From Gambelia wislizenii (lineage: Eukaryota > Chordata > Lepidosauria > Squamata > Crotaphytidae): a stretch of DNA of 64,000 nt. Position 1 is the first letter of the stretch. Each line of letters starts with the position of its first letter. Positions 1 through 10,925 of the stretch are shown piece after piece. The notes below the pieces were generated by a model. It saw only the letters and a list, made by a program, of their open reading frames with translations. It did no database searches and was not told where the DNA came from. The DNA is taken from positions 113,737,116 through 113,801,115 of the forward strand of contig JAUMIR010000005.1 in assembly GCA_030847615.1 (NCBI GenBank). Reading direction: 5' to 3'. Position numbers and translations under genes: made by a program.

Positions 1-497
1 ATGAAGCAGAATAAAGCTCACATACCATCTGAAGATCTATCAGCATAAAAGAATACTCCTGCTTGTCTTTTTCTTACTTAAAAATTAAGTTAGAAAGTAT
101 GTTGGTGATTTACAAATCCTTGAAGCCTGCAGATGAGTTTTGTATCACGGTGTGCAATGATTAAGAATGTAAGATGCCACCATATAAAAACTTGTTACAT
201 AGTCTGGGATGAAAACGCTTTGGTGTGGCATGCCACTATCTATTCAACATGTCATGTCTTCCCCCTTCCAGCTCACTTATACATTTGATTCTTGAGTGAA
301 AGCTGTATAACAAGAAAAATGGTGTGTGTCAGCTTCCATTTATACCAGAGTGTTTCTTCTATCCCTTCTAATAGCAGCGGGGAGGGGGCTGATTTTTTTT
401 TCTCCTATCACAGTGAACTTTTAAAACTTGGAAATAGTTACTAGTAAACAAATTAGTTGCAATTGGGTTCTTTTTGCCATAAAGAGGACATAACTAA
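1..497. other. Unassigned AT-rich sequence
   Basis: No coding frame, RNA gene or recognisable repeat is visible in this stretch. It has ordinary AT-rich composition up to the terminus of the transposon copy that begins next. Confidence 0.5.
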
Positions 498-859
498 GGA
501 GATTTTCAGATGCTCTAAATAAGGCATTATCACGACGCCAGGAGATCATTAAAGGGCTTGCATTTCAGATGAAGTTGTTCGCATCCCATTCGGCTGTTGT
601 TCTGCCAGTGCTTCTTTTTATTGATGGGCTAAGTGGCCAATGGATCCCCTGTTCCGTTTTTGTAATGGAATGTCGTATGACTGAAACGGTGCCCCAGTAT
701 GCTGGTGCGATGCCAGAGTCAGTGGGAGGTCCATGCCAGAACACTTCCAGGTGAGATCGGGACATCCAGGTAAGTGACACACTTTTTTGTACCCTCCCTG
801 GGTTACCTGTTTTTTTTTAAGTGTGTTTTTGTGCTTGCTGTCACTTTTTTCCTTTTATT

Positions 860-1170
860 TTGCTTTTAAAAAGGAAGTCAAGTGGAAGGAATGAAGGATG
901 GAACTATATAAAGAAACGTAAAAGAAGGGGAAGTATGTGGGAGGATATGTGTATGTGTAAGAGGATGGGAGCGAGGGAGCGAGGAAGGAATGGAAGAAAT
1001 GGAAAGGAAAGGAATGGAATGTAGAAGGGAAGTAAGGATGGAGGGAAAATAGAAGTGGGTGAAAAGAGAGAGGAGAAAGTGGATGAGTGCCAAAGAGGGA
1101 AGCAAAGGATATAAGGGGAAGGAAGAGAAATGTTAGAAAGATTGAATAGGTTGGAATAAGAAAGGTTTGC
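860..1170. repeat. Purine-rich (GA/GGA) low-complexity tract
   Basis: The plus strand is strongly purine-biased, with many GGAAGGA, GAGGGAG and AGAAGGG words. It interrupts the surrounding MITE copy. Open frames on either strand here are composition artefacts rich in Lys/Arg/Gly or Ser/Phe/Pro. Confidence 0.75.
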
Positions 1171-1281
1171 ATGAAGGTATTATATTATATAAATGATACA
1201 AGGTGGCAAAGTATGTAACAAGAAGCATAATAATTGTAATGTATGGAAATCTATGGATATGTCACCAAACTATGTTTGTAT

Positions 1282-1371
1282 GGACTTTTTCAGACAAGTA
1301 AAATGCAGCGCAAGCAGCCTCGCCACGTAGCGAGGCTGCTTGCACTGCATTTTACTTGTCCGAAAAAGTCC
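1282..1371. mobile_element. 90-bp perfect-type foldback (palindromic) element
   Basis: Two 42-base arms flank a 6-base centre (CACGTA) and differ at only two positions. The outer ends are GGACTTTTTCAGACAAGT and its complement. The element is flanked on both sides by TAT (1279-1281 and 1372-1374), a 3-bp target duplication. It lies within the MITE copy at 498-1641, so it is the younger insertion. The arms look like an internally deleted form of the 328-bp and 352-bp palindromes at 39442 and 41351. Confidence 0.85.
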
Positions 1372-1641
1372 TATGATAAATGAAGAATCTGTGTAAAATA
1401 AATATTTTTTTAAAAAAATCTGAATTTCCCACACTCTCATCCTCTCGTGATAACAGCCAGGATTTCAAACCAGGAATGAATAGAGCTCCATTCGAGCTCC
1501 ATTCACTCCTGGGCAGCAACGAAGATGCTACCAAGGTAGTTCTGAAACCTTTGTTGATTGTTGCATGATGGAGACAGGAGAGGGGTGGGAAATGAGATTG
1601 CAGGATGGGAACACATTTTTTTGTTCCCATCTGAAAATCTA

Positions 1642-2224
1642 AGTCACAGTATGAATGAAAATATCAAGGGATGCCTCCACTTGTTCTGTGGTATAACTGT
1701 TTTAGTTGCTTACAGGGAATATATGGTGTATTTTCTACCACATGCCAGCTGCCTGTAGCTATTGGTGTCCACTTTGAAAAATGAAAGGAGAGAGTTGCTT
1801 TTAAAAACACTCTAAAATAACCAACTACATTTTTAAAAATCTGTTTCATCCTTCTGACCCTGCAGGATCACCTCCCCTAATCACAAATTGGAGAAGGGGA
1901 ATTTGACATAAATTCTTTCTGGCTTCTGAGATTTCAACAGGCATTGTCCAACTGTAGGGGTTTTTGTGGGTTTTTTGTCAGGAGATGATAGGACATGCAA
2001 TCCCAGCAGAAGCCAAAAAAACCCCTGTCTCAGTAGACTCAGTAGCAACCCATTCCCAAGAATACTCATGCACAGAGTGTTTGACGTCCAAATAAGCAGG
2101 AGGCACTTTTATCTTCAAACTCAAACAGTTGCAATATATACAAATATTTACAATTGAAGGAGAAACTGCTTCACCAGGCCTCAGTATTCACAGGAAGAAG
2201 GAAGTGAGCTCTGTTCTGAACTCA
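1642..2224. other. Unassigned sequence
   Basis: No supported gene or repeat family recognised. Short open frames here show no family features. Confidence 0.5.
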
Positions 2225-2234
2225 TACACACACA

Positions 2235-2303
<69 letters not shown>
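2225..2303. repeat. Compound (CA)n(GA)n microsatellite
   Basis: An uninterrupted CA run of about 30 bases switches directly into a GA run of about 48 bases. It is likely length-polymorphic. Confidence 0.97.
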
Positions 2304-2306
<3 letters not shown>

Positions 2307-2411
2307 ATTGCCCCCTAGTGGCCCGACTAGGCATGACTTGGTAGTTCATGCAGCATGATTTCTGCAGTTGTTTGGCCATTTTAAAACTGAGGTTCAGTCC
2401 CCAACTCCTGA

Positions 2412-2800
2412 CATTTTTTCCAGGCTGTGAGGCCATGTTCTAGAAGAGTTTATTCCTGACGTTTTGCCTGCATCTGTGGCAGGCATCTTCAGAGAACAGT
2501 GGTGTGGGGGGTTTATATACTGTGTATCCTGTTGAAGAAGATGTGTATTCAGTTGTTGGATGTCCAGTTCTTAGGTCAGGAGGATATGCGAGGGGGATTA
2601 GTGTCTATTTAGCTAATGGTCCATTGTCTGCTGGGAAGCCTCCTGTCCCTGGGGAAGTTCATTTGCATGTGTTGAGTTTTTATTTTGATGTTTTTCACGA
2701 CTGGTAGACAAACTTTGTTTACTTTTAGGGTTTCCTCTTTACTGTTGAAGTTGTCCAGGTGTTTGTGGATTTCAAATTTCAGCCCAGAAAAAAAACCCAC
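2412..2800 (-). mobile_element. Penelope-like element fragment
   Basis: At 2421-2500 the plus strand carries the CCAGGCTGTGAGGCC ... CTGACGTTTTGCCTGCATCTG ... GGCATCTTCAGAGAA segment, also present at both ends of the better copy at 54514-55103. Downstream the minus strand encodes a short C-terminal polypeptide with IHKHLDNFNSKEETLKVNK, closely matching the plus-strand frame at 54593-54922. That sequence resembles the region after the endonuclease in Penelope-like polymerases; this assignment is from family knowledge. RT and GIY-YIG domains are missing, so this is a truncated copy. Confidence 0.6.
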
Positions 2801-4330
2801 AAAAAAACCTATGGATGCCAGCCATGAAAGCCTTTGACTTTACAACCATTTCAAAGTGAATTTTCACACTCAGATTCTAGAAACCTCTTCATGATTCATA
2901 AAATTCAAGGAATCCCCTCCTCCCAAATGTATGTCAAATCATCCTATTAGCAAAGACAGAGATTAATTGGGAAACACTATTACAGTTAAATATAACAACA
3001 TTACCTAGTTGTCATAGGTTTCAGTCCTGTGTGGCAGCATAGCATAGTAGTTCCACATCCAGACCTATGCTAGGATAAGTCATATGCAACCAAACCCCCC
3101 GACTTACCATACAGCCCATCTGGTCATTCCATGCCTTGTGGGGACTGGCAGGATTGGAGAAGCATCTGGCTATGACCCTATAGCCAAAAATGAAATGATT
3201 ACAGTAGTACCACACTTCGCTGGGCACCACAGGGAGAGGGAGGGAATAGCAACCTCTTAAGTACTCCAAAAGGACATATACATGCTTCTGGGAAGCCTGC
3301 ATGTGCCCAGTGTATGGACGTATGACTTCTGTGAGCCTCAAGTGAGGTGGACAACCTGTGTTTGGATTTGTTTTAGATGGTAATAACAGCCTTACATGTT
3401 GAAATGGACTTCCATAGCTATCCCAGTCCTCCATTCCTTTCACATAGAAGAGAGTATATTGTCTAAATGTGACTATTTTTTTTTCTTATGGAGAAGATAA
3501 ATTTCAGTGCCAGCACCAAATGGAATAACATTTGGAATAACATTTGGAATAACATTTGTTAATAGCAAAATAGTATGTTCAATACTTCTTGCCCACCCAG
3601 CTTCTCAGGATATCTTATTAGAAAGTATGAGTGATATTTAACAAGCTATGTATAATGGAATAAAGAGAATAATAGAGTAGCAGCCAGTGAAAGCAACAGT
3701 GTCATTCTGTCATTGGATCCTGGTGCTATAAATCATTAGCGCTTTGTTTTGCAAGGTTGTGTATTTGTTTGTTACTTTATAATATCTGGATTTTTAAAAT
3801 CTACATCTAAAATTCAAAAAGGAAGACAAAACATAAAAATAGAAACTTTGGGATTCTCTGATCCTAGTCTACCTGAGCTTTCTCTTTCAAGTTCCTAAGA
3901 CATAACCAATATACTGTTTGTTTGTTTGTTTGTTTGTTTGTTTGTTTCATGATTCTTCTCAAAAACAATTTTTGCCTAGCTGGAAGGAAGGTACATAATT
4001 GTTTGGAATCAGATATTTACAGAGCCAGATTTAGGGATTCAATGCAAACTTTTGTAAACAGAGTCCCCTTTCCTGCCACACATCTCCTTGTGATTTTAAC
4101 AGACTTAAAAAAAGAACTTCAACAACAACCCTATAACATAGATACCACTGGTCAGTAACTTGTTGGTGGGTGGGTCTTCTGGAGTGCCATTTTTGAGAAA
4201 TTGTGGGTTAGCCGTTCAAACCCCACCAGCAAGTCCTGGTATCACAGATTCTGTATTTCCCACACATCCACATAAGAAGCTCAGAAATTCTCTTTTTCGA
4301 AAGGCAAAGGATTAAAACCAGAGACACTGA
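2801..4330. other. Mostly unassigned; small tandem repeats and one long unexplained open frame
   Basis: It contains three tandem copies of a 14-base unit (GGAATAACATTT plus two bases) at about 3522-3558 and a (TGTT)n run at about 3917-3947. A 140-codon minus-strand open frame at 3021-3443 is listed separately. No host gene structure is visible. Confidence 0.5.
3021..3443 (-). other. 140-codon open frame of unknown status
   Basis: An ATG-started minus-strand frame of 140 codons that is not low-complexity. It has several Cys, His and Trp residues, with no signal peptide, membrane segment or family motif that I recognise. Flanks show no matching terminal repeats and no clear splice-site framework. 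It could be an exon of an unknown gene, part of a decayed transposon, or chance. I lean towards chance or a relic. Confidence 0.15.
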
Positions 4331-4870
4331 TTAGGGCTTGTTTACACCATCCATATATCCTGTTTTAGAATCCTGCAGTCCAAATGATGCAGGGCATCTA
4401 CCTTGATTTGCCCCCAGGCAGTCAAAATGACTCCCAGGGCAGATACAGGGCTGGAATGGGACAAGCTGGGATAGGGCCTGGTAGTGTTAGAAGAAAATAC
4501 CCAGTTTAATCCGTTATCACTGGATCAAGCCCCGCGTGTCTGTGGGAACTTGTTCCAGAATGCTGCTCCTCACCGCCACCACCAGCTCCCTGGCTCTCCT
4601 GGAAACAAGGCAGTGGTCCTGAAGCACATGACCAAGGCTGGTCATATGCAGGGGGTCTTGGTCACATGTTGTGGGATCCCTGTCTGGATTCCACATTAGC
4701 GAAGCAGATGGCAGCAGTGGCGGTAGCGGCTTCAGTGATGGACCAGCATCCTGTTTGGGCTCCAGCCAATTTTCTGGTGAGCTCCGGAGGCAGGATACAC
4801 TGGTGGGGAGCCAGATTTTCTTGCCTGGTGTAGAGTTCTATGAGCCCTTAAGAGTTCTACAGTAGAGCCA
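4331..4870. mobile_element. Probable decayed MITE related to 30240-30774
   Basis: The left edge (AGGGCTTGTTTACACCATCC) resembles the TIR of the elements at 11245 and 30240 (GGCTTGTCTAGATG type). The interior shares the pattern of GC-richer text with phrases such as CCAGCTCCCTGGC and ACATGTTGTGGGATCCCTG, like 30260-30480. The right boundary is uncertain. Confidence 0.4.
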
Positions 4871-5784
4871 AATAGTTCTAATTAGTCTCAGTGACTGCAA
4901 AAATTAGGACCACATCAAACTTTCTTCATTTATTCAAAAATAACCTCCCCATTTAGAATATGATTAAATCTGATTTAAAAACATATTTTAGTATCAAATT
5001 CACTAAAACCAGTACCACTGGTTCATGAAATACTATTGTTAACCATAAAGACAATGCTGATCTGACTGCTAACCTATAATACACTGGAGTTCTCACTGGA
5101 GTCAGAAAATGCACCACAATTCATCCAGTGCAAGGTTATTGATTTCATGGTGCATTATGGTTCAGTAGGTATGCCTGGCCACAGAAAGCATTTCCATGTA
5201 ATGACAATTCAGGAAGGGTGACCATCATATACACACTTCATATGATCAGTGCCAATCAGGTGGTGAGTATCTTGCGATGGGTGTCTGGTTTTCAGTGGAG
5301 GCACACTTCATGGAAGCATTCTTGGTTCTAACATATGGTCCTGACATTTGTAACTAGCCTTTAGGCTCAGAGGGGGGTGGTGACTACTCCCAGAATACTA
5401 AGATAAGTCAGCAAATCAGTCAGAGTTTAGGCCTAATGATGTAGTTGTACATTCTGAAGTACTGGAACTCATCATGCCGGTTCCCATCCCCATTCCCATA
5501 AAGGACACCTCCTAAAAACCGTGTGCAAGTATGTTGATCCATATCAACAACCAATTCTAGCTATTTTCACCCATACCATGAGCAGGTCTTTTGTCAAGTA
5601 AAATATCTCATTATCTCATTCAGTGCTAAGCTATCACAAAGCATTTGCATTAAACAAGAGTAGCTTGCAACAACAGTATGAACAATCCATATCATCCCTA
5701 GTTACAATGATGATTGCCACAAGGCTAGAGAGCCCATCCTGCTCTTTGACGCTCTTTGTCAGACCCTTCGGTTTTGACCTGTCT
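4871..5784. other. Unassigned sequence
   Basis: No recognisable gene, SINE or LINE segment. Confidence 0.45.
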
Positions 5785-6292
5785 GGCATGGAAGACCCTA
5801 CCAGTGGCTATTACCTGGGAAGCATCATCTCCTCAGATGCCAAGATTGACAAAGAGATCGATCACAGATTAGCAAAGGCATATAGTGCATTTGGAAGACT
5901 TCACAAAAGAGTCTGGAGCAATAAACACCTGAGGCAAAGCACAAAAATCAGTGTGTACAGAGCCATTGTACTGTCTATCCTCCTTTATGGATCTGAAACA
6001 TGGGTCACCTATCGCCACCACCTACGACTCCTCAAGCACTTTCATTAGCGCTGTCTACGCACAATCCTAAATATACACTGGACTGACTATGTGACGAATG
6101 TTGCTGTCCTTGAGCAAGCAGGGATCACCAGTATAGAAGCCATGATATTGAGAACGCAGCTGCGCTGGGCAGGGCACGTTTTGCAACCAGACTTGTTTAT
6201 CTCAGATTGGCCTTTTTAGTCATCAGTGTGCTTGCAGAAAGTGCTGGATGAGTCCTTCCTGAATCTTCGTTTGCGAAGAAAAGCCAGAGAGA
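5785..6292 (+). pseudogene. RTE-type LINE ORF2 3' fragment with internal deletion
   Basis: The frame encodes the C-terminal part of a non-LTR retrotransposon polymerase: GYYLGSIISSDAKIDKEIDH, then a connecting region with LLYGSETWVTYRHHLRLL. After an in-frame stop at 6046-6048 it continues RCLRTILNIHWTDYVTN and LRTQLRWAGHV. At 6180/6182 it jumps to a cysteine/histidine tail (CNQTC ... GLFSHQCACRKC) in another frame, so intervening coding sequence is deleted. The end near 6292 (AAGCCAGAGAGACAATGATG) fits a short-repeat RTE-like 3' tail. The 5' part, with endonuclease and most of RT, is absent. Confidence 0.75.
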
Positions 6293-6429
6293 CAATGATG
6301 ATTGCAGCTAAGCTCCAAAGGAACAGGGAAGATTGGCAGATAATGTAATTAGTCCTCCTAATCAGAACATTCCAGCTCTTCAAGACTTCAAGTGCAGGCT
6401 CTGCTACACCACAGTTTAGGCCTTTGAAA

Positions 6430-7330
6430 ATGATTGGAGAGGACATATCAGAAAGAAGGGGGCTCACTGGCTTGGCAGTGGGCCAGTTTCTGGCCTGGCC
6501 AGTGCCCCCGGATGCTCCTCCACTCAGTGACCCCCGGCGACTGCATGGCTGGCTGGCATGGGGGCTGCCATTGCAGGCCTTCTCCTTCCCAGTGTGCTTT
6601 GTGGCTGGGGGGAGCAGGAAAAGCAGGAGCCAATGAGGGTAGGCTAGCCCCACCTCAATTGGCTCTGGCAGAGGAGAGGAGTGGGTCATCCGGCCGCACT
6701 TCTGGCGTGGCTGGATGACGTGGGGGGCCTGAGACGGGGCCGGTATAACAACCGTCCTCCAGTGCAGGCTCCTCCAGATTGGCTCATTGCAAGCCGAAGA
6801 CCCGCCCACCCTCCCTATGTTTTAGATTGTTCTTGTTTATAATGTTGTTATTGTGTTATCATATGGTTCTTGCATTTATTATGTTCTTGCATTTTAATTG
6901 TCGGAATTTGTGCGCGGATGGCATAGGTCCTGATCCAGGTAAAACAGGGGAAGGTCTTCATCAAGCTCAAGTTCAAGTTCATGGAGATCTCCTTTTTTTT
7001 TGTTTAATTAACAACTTGTTTACAGGGGAGGGGAGAATGTCAAGTGGGGTGACTTAGCCAACAGTTGTCCCCTCCAGGAGGGTTGGCAGTGCCGATGGGA
7101 GTCCATTGGGCAACACTGGTTGGGCAAAGAGGAGATTATGACCAATGCATGAATGCCAACCATTTGTAGCTATCAGCAAGTTGCAGCCTTTTTATTGCCA
7201 ATCACTATCTACTAACCTGTACCTAAACAATATCCAGTTTTGTACACAATACAATTGTTAACCACACTTCAGAGTATGTGTCTTGATTGGGGAGGGGAGC
7301 AGGGCGTACGGTCTGGGTCTACAAATACTG
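6430..7330 (+). mobile_element. DIRS-like retrotransposon relic (3' portion)
   Basis: A GC-rich block (about 6465-6800) is followed by a segment near 6932-6992 (GATCCAGGTAAAACAGGGG ... CATGGAGATCTCC) that matches 37258-37323 of the DIRS-like copy. Both are followed by a GGGGAGGGGAGAATGTC terminus (7021-7040 and about 37604-37618). The GC-rich block recurs inverted at 61051-61395. No intact protein remains. The DIRS assignment rests on the SGNH-type frame in the copy at 36271. Confidence 0.45.
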
Positions 7331-8258
7331 AACCTAAGAGGAGGCACAGTAACTACAGAAGCCAGAAGCTGCTTGTCCACATACAGATTTAGAAAGCTCA
7401 CAATGGAGGACTGCACAAGTTTTGATATATCAAGTCATGTATCGTGTACCAGGGATGTATAATGACCCCTCAGGAGAAATGAAATATTTTTTCTTTATGC
7501 TGACTGTCTAGAACCACAACAGAGGTAGGGTAGTGAAGGCCACAACATGTGGCTCAGTACATCAAAAACCTAACATAAACTAACAAAGTTCTTTGTAGTA
7601 CAGAAACATCCACCAGCAATTCTTTGCTAACCAGAGCAGAGGTTAAGCAACCATTACCTTCAATCTCCATTTATTTAGAAAGCCAATGCTAGGGGTAAGA
7701 GGAAAGGAAGAAAGAAAGAGAGAGAGAGAATCTCATAATGCACCTCTATAACGTTTGATTCCTGAATCTTTGTAAAATGTGTTAAATCCAATGAAAACCA
7801 ACCTGTCAGTAGTGGCTGGGTATTTCCATGTCAGTGGAATTGTAAACCTGCTTTGGATTTTAGTCTAGGGTATTGAATTCTAGGGAGTTCTCCAGGGTGA
7901 TGAACCTATTGGGTATGGTTTAGGACTTTGGATGGATCTTTTTAAAAAATTCAGCACCTTGGATAATTATTTAACAGTCTGGACTAACACATACAGTGGA
8001 TTTACTACCCCACTGGCATGGAAAACAACAGCTGAAACTGCTACTACATTTTCTACTAAGGATCTATGCTGAGTCCAAAGTTGGCCTTATGTTTTAATCC
8101 TAAAACCCAAGAAATGCTCTTCAATGCCACCACCCATTGAATTGATCCTTCCTGTCTGGTGCAATGGGAAGCCAGACTGGTTATGAAAATAATAATAACC
8201 CTTTTCTCTAATCTAGAGAAGATTCTGATAGCTGACCAATAAGCAGGCAATTCGGGGG
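7331..8258. other. Unassigned sequence
   Basis: Apart from a short (GA)n tract near 7705-7730, nothing is recognisable. Confidence 0.45.
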
Positions 8259-8920
8259 ATGTTAGAAAATAACAGAAAGCTTTATTCAGTTCCAGGAGTG
8301 TATGTTACTTGCGAAGGTAAAACATTCTCAGGTTCAACTTAAGTTTTATACAATTATACAATCATTCAGAGCAGTTAACAAAATAAATCATAACCTAACG
8401 CAACTAACTAAACATTTCCCTAAACTACTAAATGCAAGAGGTAACTTCCAGTCTCTGTGATGGAATTCAGAGTCCCTTTGGATCCTTTTAGGCCTTTGAG
8501 CAGGATTGGCTCCCCCCAACCTTTTGTTATCATAGTTTGGTATCTTGTTGATTACTCCATGGCTTTGTTCCATTCTGCAGTCTCTCTGCCATGGGCTCAG
8601 ACCATGAGGCCCCCTAGGCCATGTCTCAGCCCATGAGGCAGCTCTAGGCCATATGCTCACCCCAGCTCAGCTCAGCTCAGCTCAGCTCCAAAACAAAGGA
8701 AAAATCAGAACTTTTAAAGTCTTTGTGGTGATCTCTGATTGGCTCTGTCTTTGCCCAATCAGAGTGGCTATCTAGTCAAGTGATGTGATGTCATGTTTAT
8801 TCAATGAGGTTCTCCCACCCACTTCCCATTTCCAAATAAGGAGTGGAAGTTTCCAATGTTGTAAAGTGTAGTAGGTTGTTGAGATGAACTCCCATGATGG
8901 GCAGGGCAGGCCATCATGAC
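8259..8920 (-). mobile_element. Candidate solo LTR
   Basis: Bounded by TGTTAGAA on the left and TCATGACA on the right, so it starts TG and ends CA on either strand. Read on the minus strand it has a TATA-like TTGTATAAAACTT (about 8342-8354) and an AATAAAGC polyadenylation signal some 20 bases before its end. This is the order expected of U3-R-U5. It also holds a (CTCAG)n run at 8663-8688. No target duplication is visible and no internal genes adjoin it, so it could instead be an unrelated repeat. Confidence 0.35.
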
Positions 8921-9429
8921 AGTTGGGTCCCAGAAAAAACAGGGAACAAACTTTTCCTTCTCAGGCAGGAGGCTGAAGGAATGTTAGGGCAGTATGGATG
9001 AGTAAAAGCAATGGGACAGATGGGTTCCTTTACATACAATTCTACCTCCTTCCTCCTTTTCCAGCCATTCCATTTAAATCTCCCTCCCACAAAAGTTTAA
9101 GTGTTTTCATCTCAAAAATAGCCTTCTTCAAGCCTGATATGGAATGGGGTCTATAAGAAGAGAGAGGGTTAAGTCTATCCCCCTGATATCTTTGCATGTG
9201 CTGGCAACACTTCAGAGTGGATGTATGATTGGCTGAATTGAAAGCAGGTAGCATTGTTACATGTGAAGCATCCACAGCCATGTGAAGGTACTATAGGTGG
9301 GAACTATGGGTGTGATTAAAACAGCTTGTTGAAGAACTACTCCAACTATACAAGTCTTGATGTCCACAGAAACAGTGTTCACCTGGATGTACAGAGATGC
9401 TGGTGGGTCTTTGAGCCGATGGGGCACTT
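8921..9429. other. Unassigned sequence
   Basis: No supported feature seen. Confidence 0.4.
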
Positions 9430-9860
9430 ACACATGTATATATTATTGGATTTATATTCTGTCTTTCTTCCTCAGAATTGGACTCAAGGCAGTTTATAGC
9501 TATAATGGAAAAAGGAAAAATGAAAGACAAAAGAGGATTAAAACAGAATTAAAAGAAAACAACAGAATAAACTAAAACAAAAACGCAATATAAAAATTAA
9601 TCAGTAAGGAAAATGCAGTGACAAACTAGTAATGAACCCTTTTATCAGGAGTGGGCCAGTAGCCGAAAGTCTTCTTGATTTTTTTTAAAAAATGCCTTCT
9701 AGAAGCACGAAAAGATAAAGTGACCATCGTAGAATCCTTTGGTAGTGAATTGTAGAGCCTGGGAGCAGCAACCAAGAAAGCTTTCCATCGTGGCCCTATC
9801 AGACTTTAAGATGATAAGATCCAGAGCAGAACCATAAAGAACATGAAATGTATAAGTTTA
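9430..9860 (-). mobile_element. L2/CR1-group LINE 3' end
   Basis: Plus-strand text (GGATTTATATTCTGTCTTTC ... GGACTCAAGGCAG) is the complement of the 3' UTR end seen in lizard L2-like LINEs. Further right, GAGCCTGGGAGCAGCAACCAAGAAAGC matches the copy at 47655-48420, which carries recognisable reverse transcriptase sequence. Only non-coding 3' and terminal coding sequence remain here. Confidence 0.6.
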
Positions 9861-10925
9861 TCGTGCTTTTCAATGACCATGACAAATTACAGAGAACATT
9901 AGATCCTATGACTTTGTATTTCTACATACAGTTGGGATATTTGCAGGTATGTGAATCAGGGGTAGGGTTAATCACTGAACTATCTATTTTATTTGTGTAT
10001 CAGCTCTTGCAGGTGATAGCTTTTTAACTGGAGTTATGGAATGTGAGGAAGGCTATGTTAGGAATCAAGGTCAAAATGAGTTTCTCAGTTTTGTGTTGCA
10101 ATACTAAGAAAAGTATTAAACATGGAACACCAAATGTTTGAAGCATTAGCATTTCAGATATGCCTCATTCTAGCTGTTGATCTGAAGCGAAACTTCAAAT
10201 ATATCTTCTGATACACCCATGCAATCTATTTCAGTGCAGTTTACTGTCAATTTACCAGTTGGGAACAAGAAGTACCCAAGTGAACTCTACCATTTTAATT
10301 ATTAAAATGCCACATAAATTGCTCTGTAACTATTTTATCAACATAAAGATAAGAATGTCCACCTGAGCATCAAAATGGAACAAATACCTAATTCTGCTTT
10401 CTAAAACAAAATCCTGATTCAGTAGAACACAGTGAAAACTGAAGAGGTTGAGGGCTGTATCAACAATAATTAAACCTTGCCCAATAAGGCCATTGACCTT
10501 CGTGTGAAAGATGGGTGACTTTTTTTTCATGCATGTGAACTGATCTGTGTTATGCAATGCTCATATATGAAATTAAATTAATAAAACTTCCATTATAGCT
10601 TGTATAATTATTTTGAAATATTCTGAAGGGGCCACACCCATTCAATGTGAGTTGCTAGTCTAAATATGCTTCCCAGTTGTATGGAGGCATGGATTTTATC
10701 AGATTGTTGTGAATAACTTTTATTAATCAGACTGTTTATCTATAAGTCAGTTAAATAGCTACTGGGGCACATTTTTTTAAAAAAAAGAATACTTCTCTCA
10801 CCATTTAAGATGTTTATTCACTATTACTAGATTGTTACTTAATGACCACTTTTTCCTGTCACTCTCTCTGTTTGATATGATATAACTGTGTGTCATCTGT
10901 TTAACTTGTATGCTGAATGTATCAT
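9861..10925. other. Unassigned AT-rich sequence
   Basis: No gene or repeat recognised with confidence. Confidence 0.45.

Larger units (their letters stand above)
498..1641 (+). mobile_element. Interrupted non-autonomous DNA transposon (3-bp-target MITE family)
   Basis: The left end reads GGAGATTTTCAGATGC, preceded by TAA. The body up to about 860 matches the copy at 42558 in order: a TTTTTATTGATGGGCTAA-like segment, a CCAGGTAAGTGACACAC segment, then a T-rich segment. The right half resumes at about 1385 (CTCTCGTGATAA, then a GAATGAATAGAGCTCC-like segment) and ends near 1641 with CATCTGAAAATCT, the complement of the left end with the last bases decayed. Between the halves lie a purine-rich tract and a 90-bp palindrome. 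No transposase is encoded, so this is a relic that an autonomous relative must once have mobilised. Confidence 0.7.

Noticed and set aside
821..1172. Open frames on both strands, 67-105 codons
   Set aside because: They lie in a purine-rich low-complexity tract and have biased composition.
2129..2436. Frames with Thr-His and Arg-Glu (or Leu-Ser) repeats
   Set aside because: Translation of the CA/GA microsatellite.
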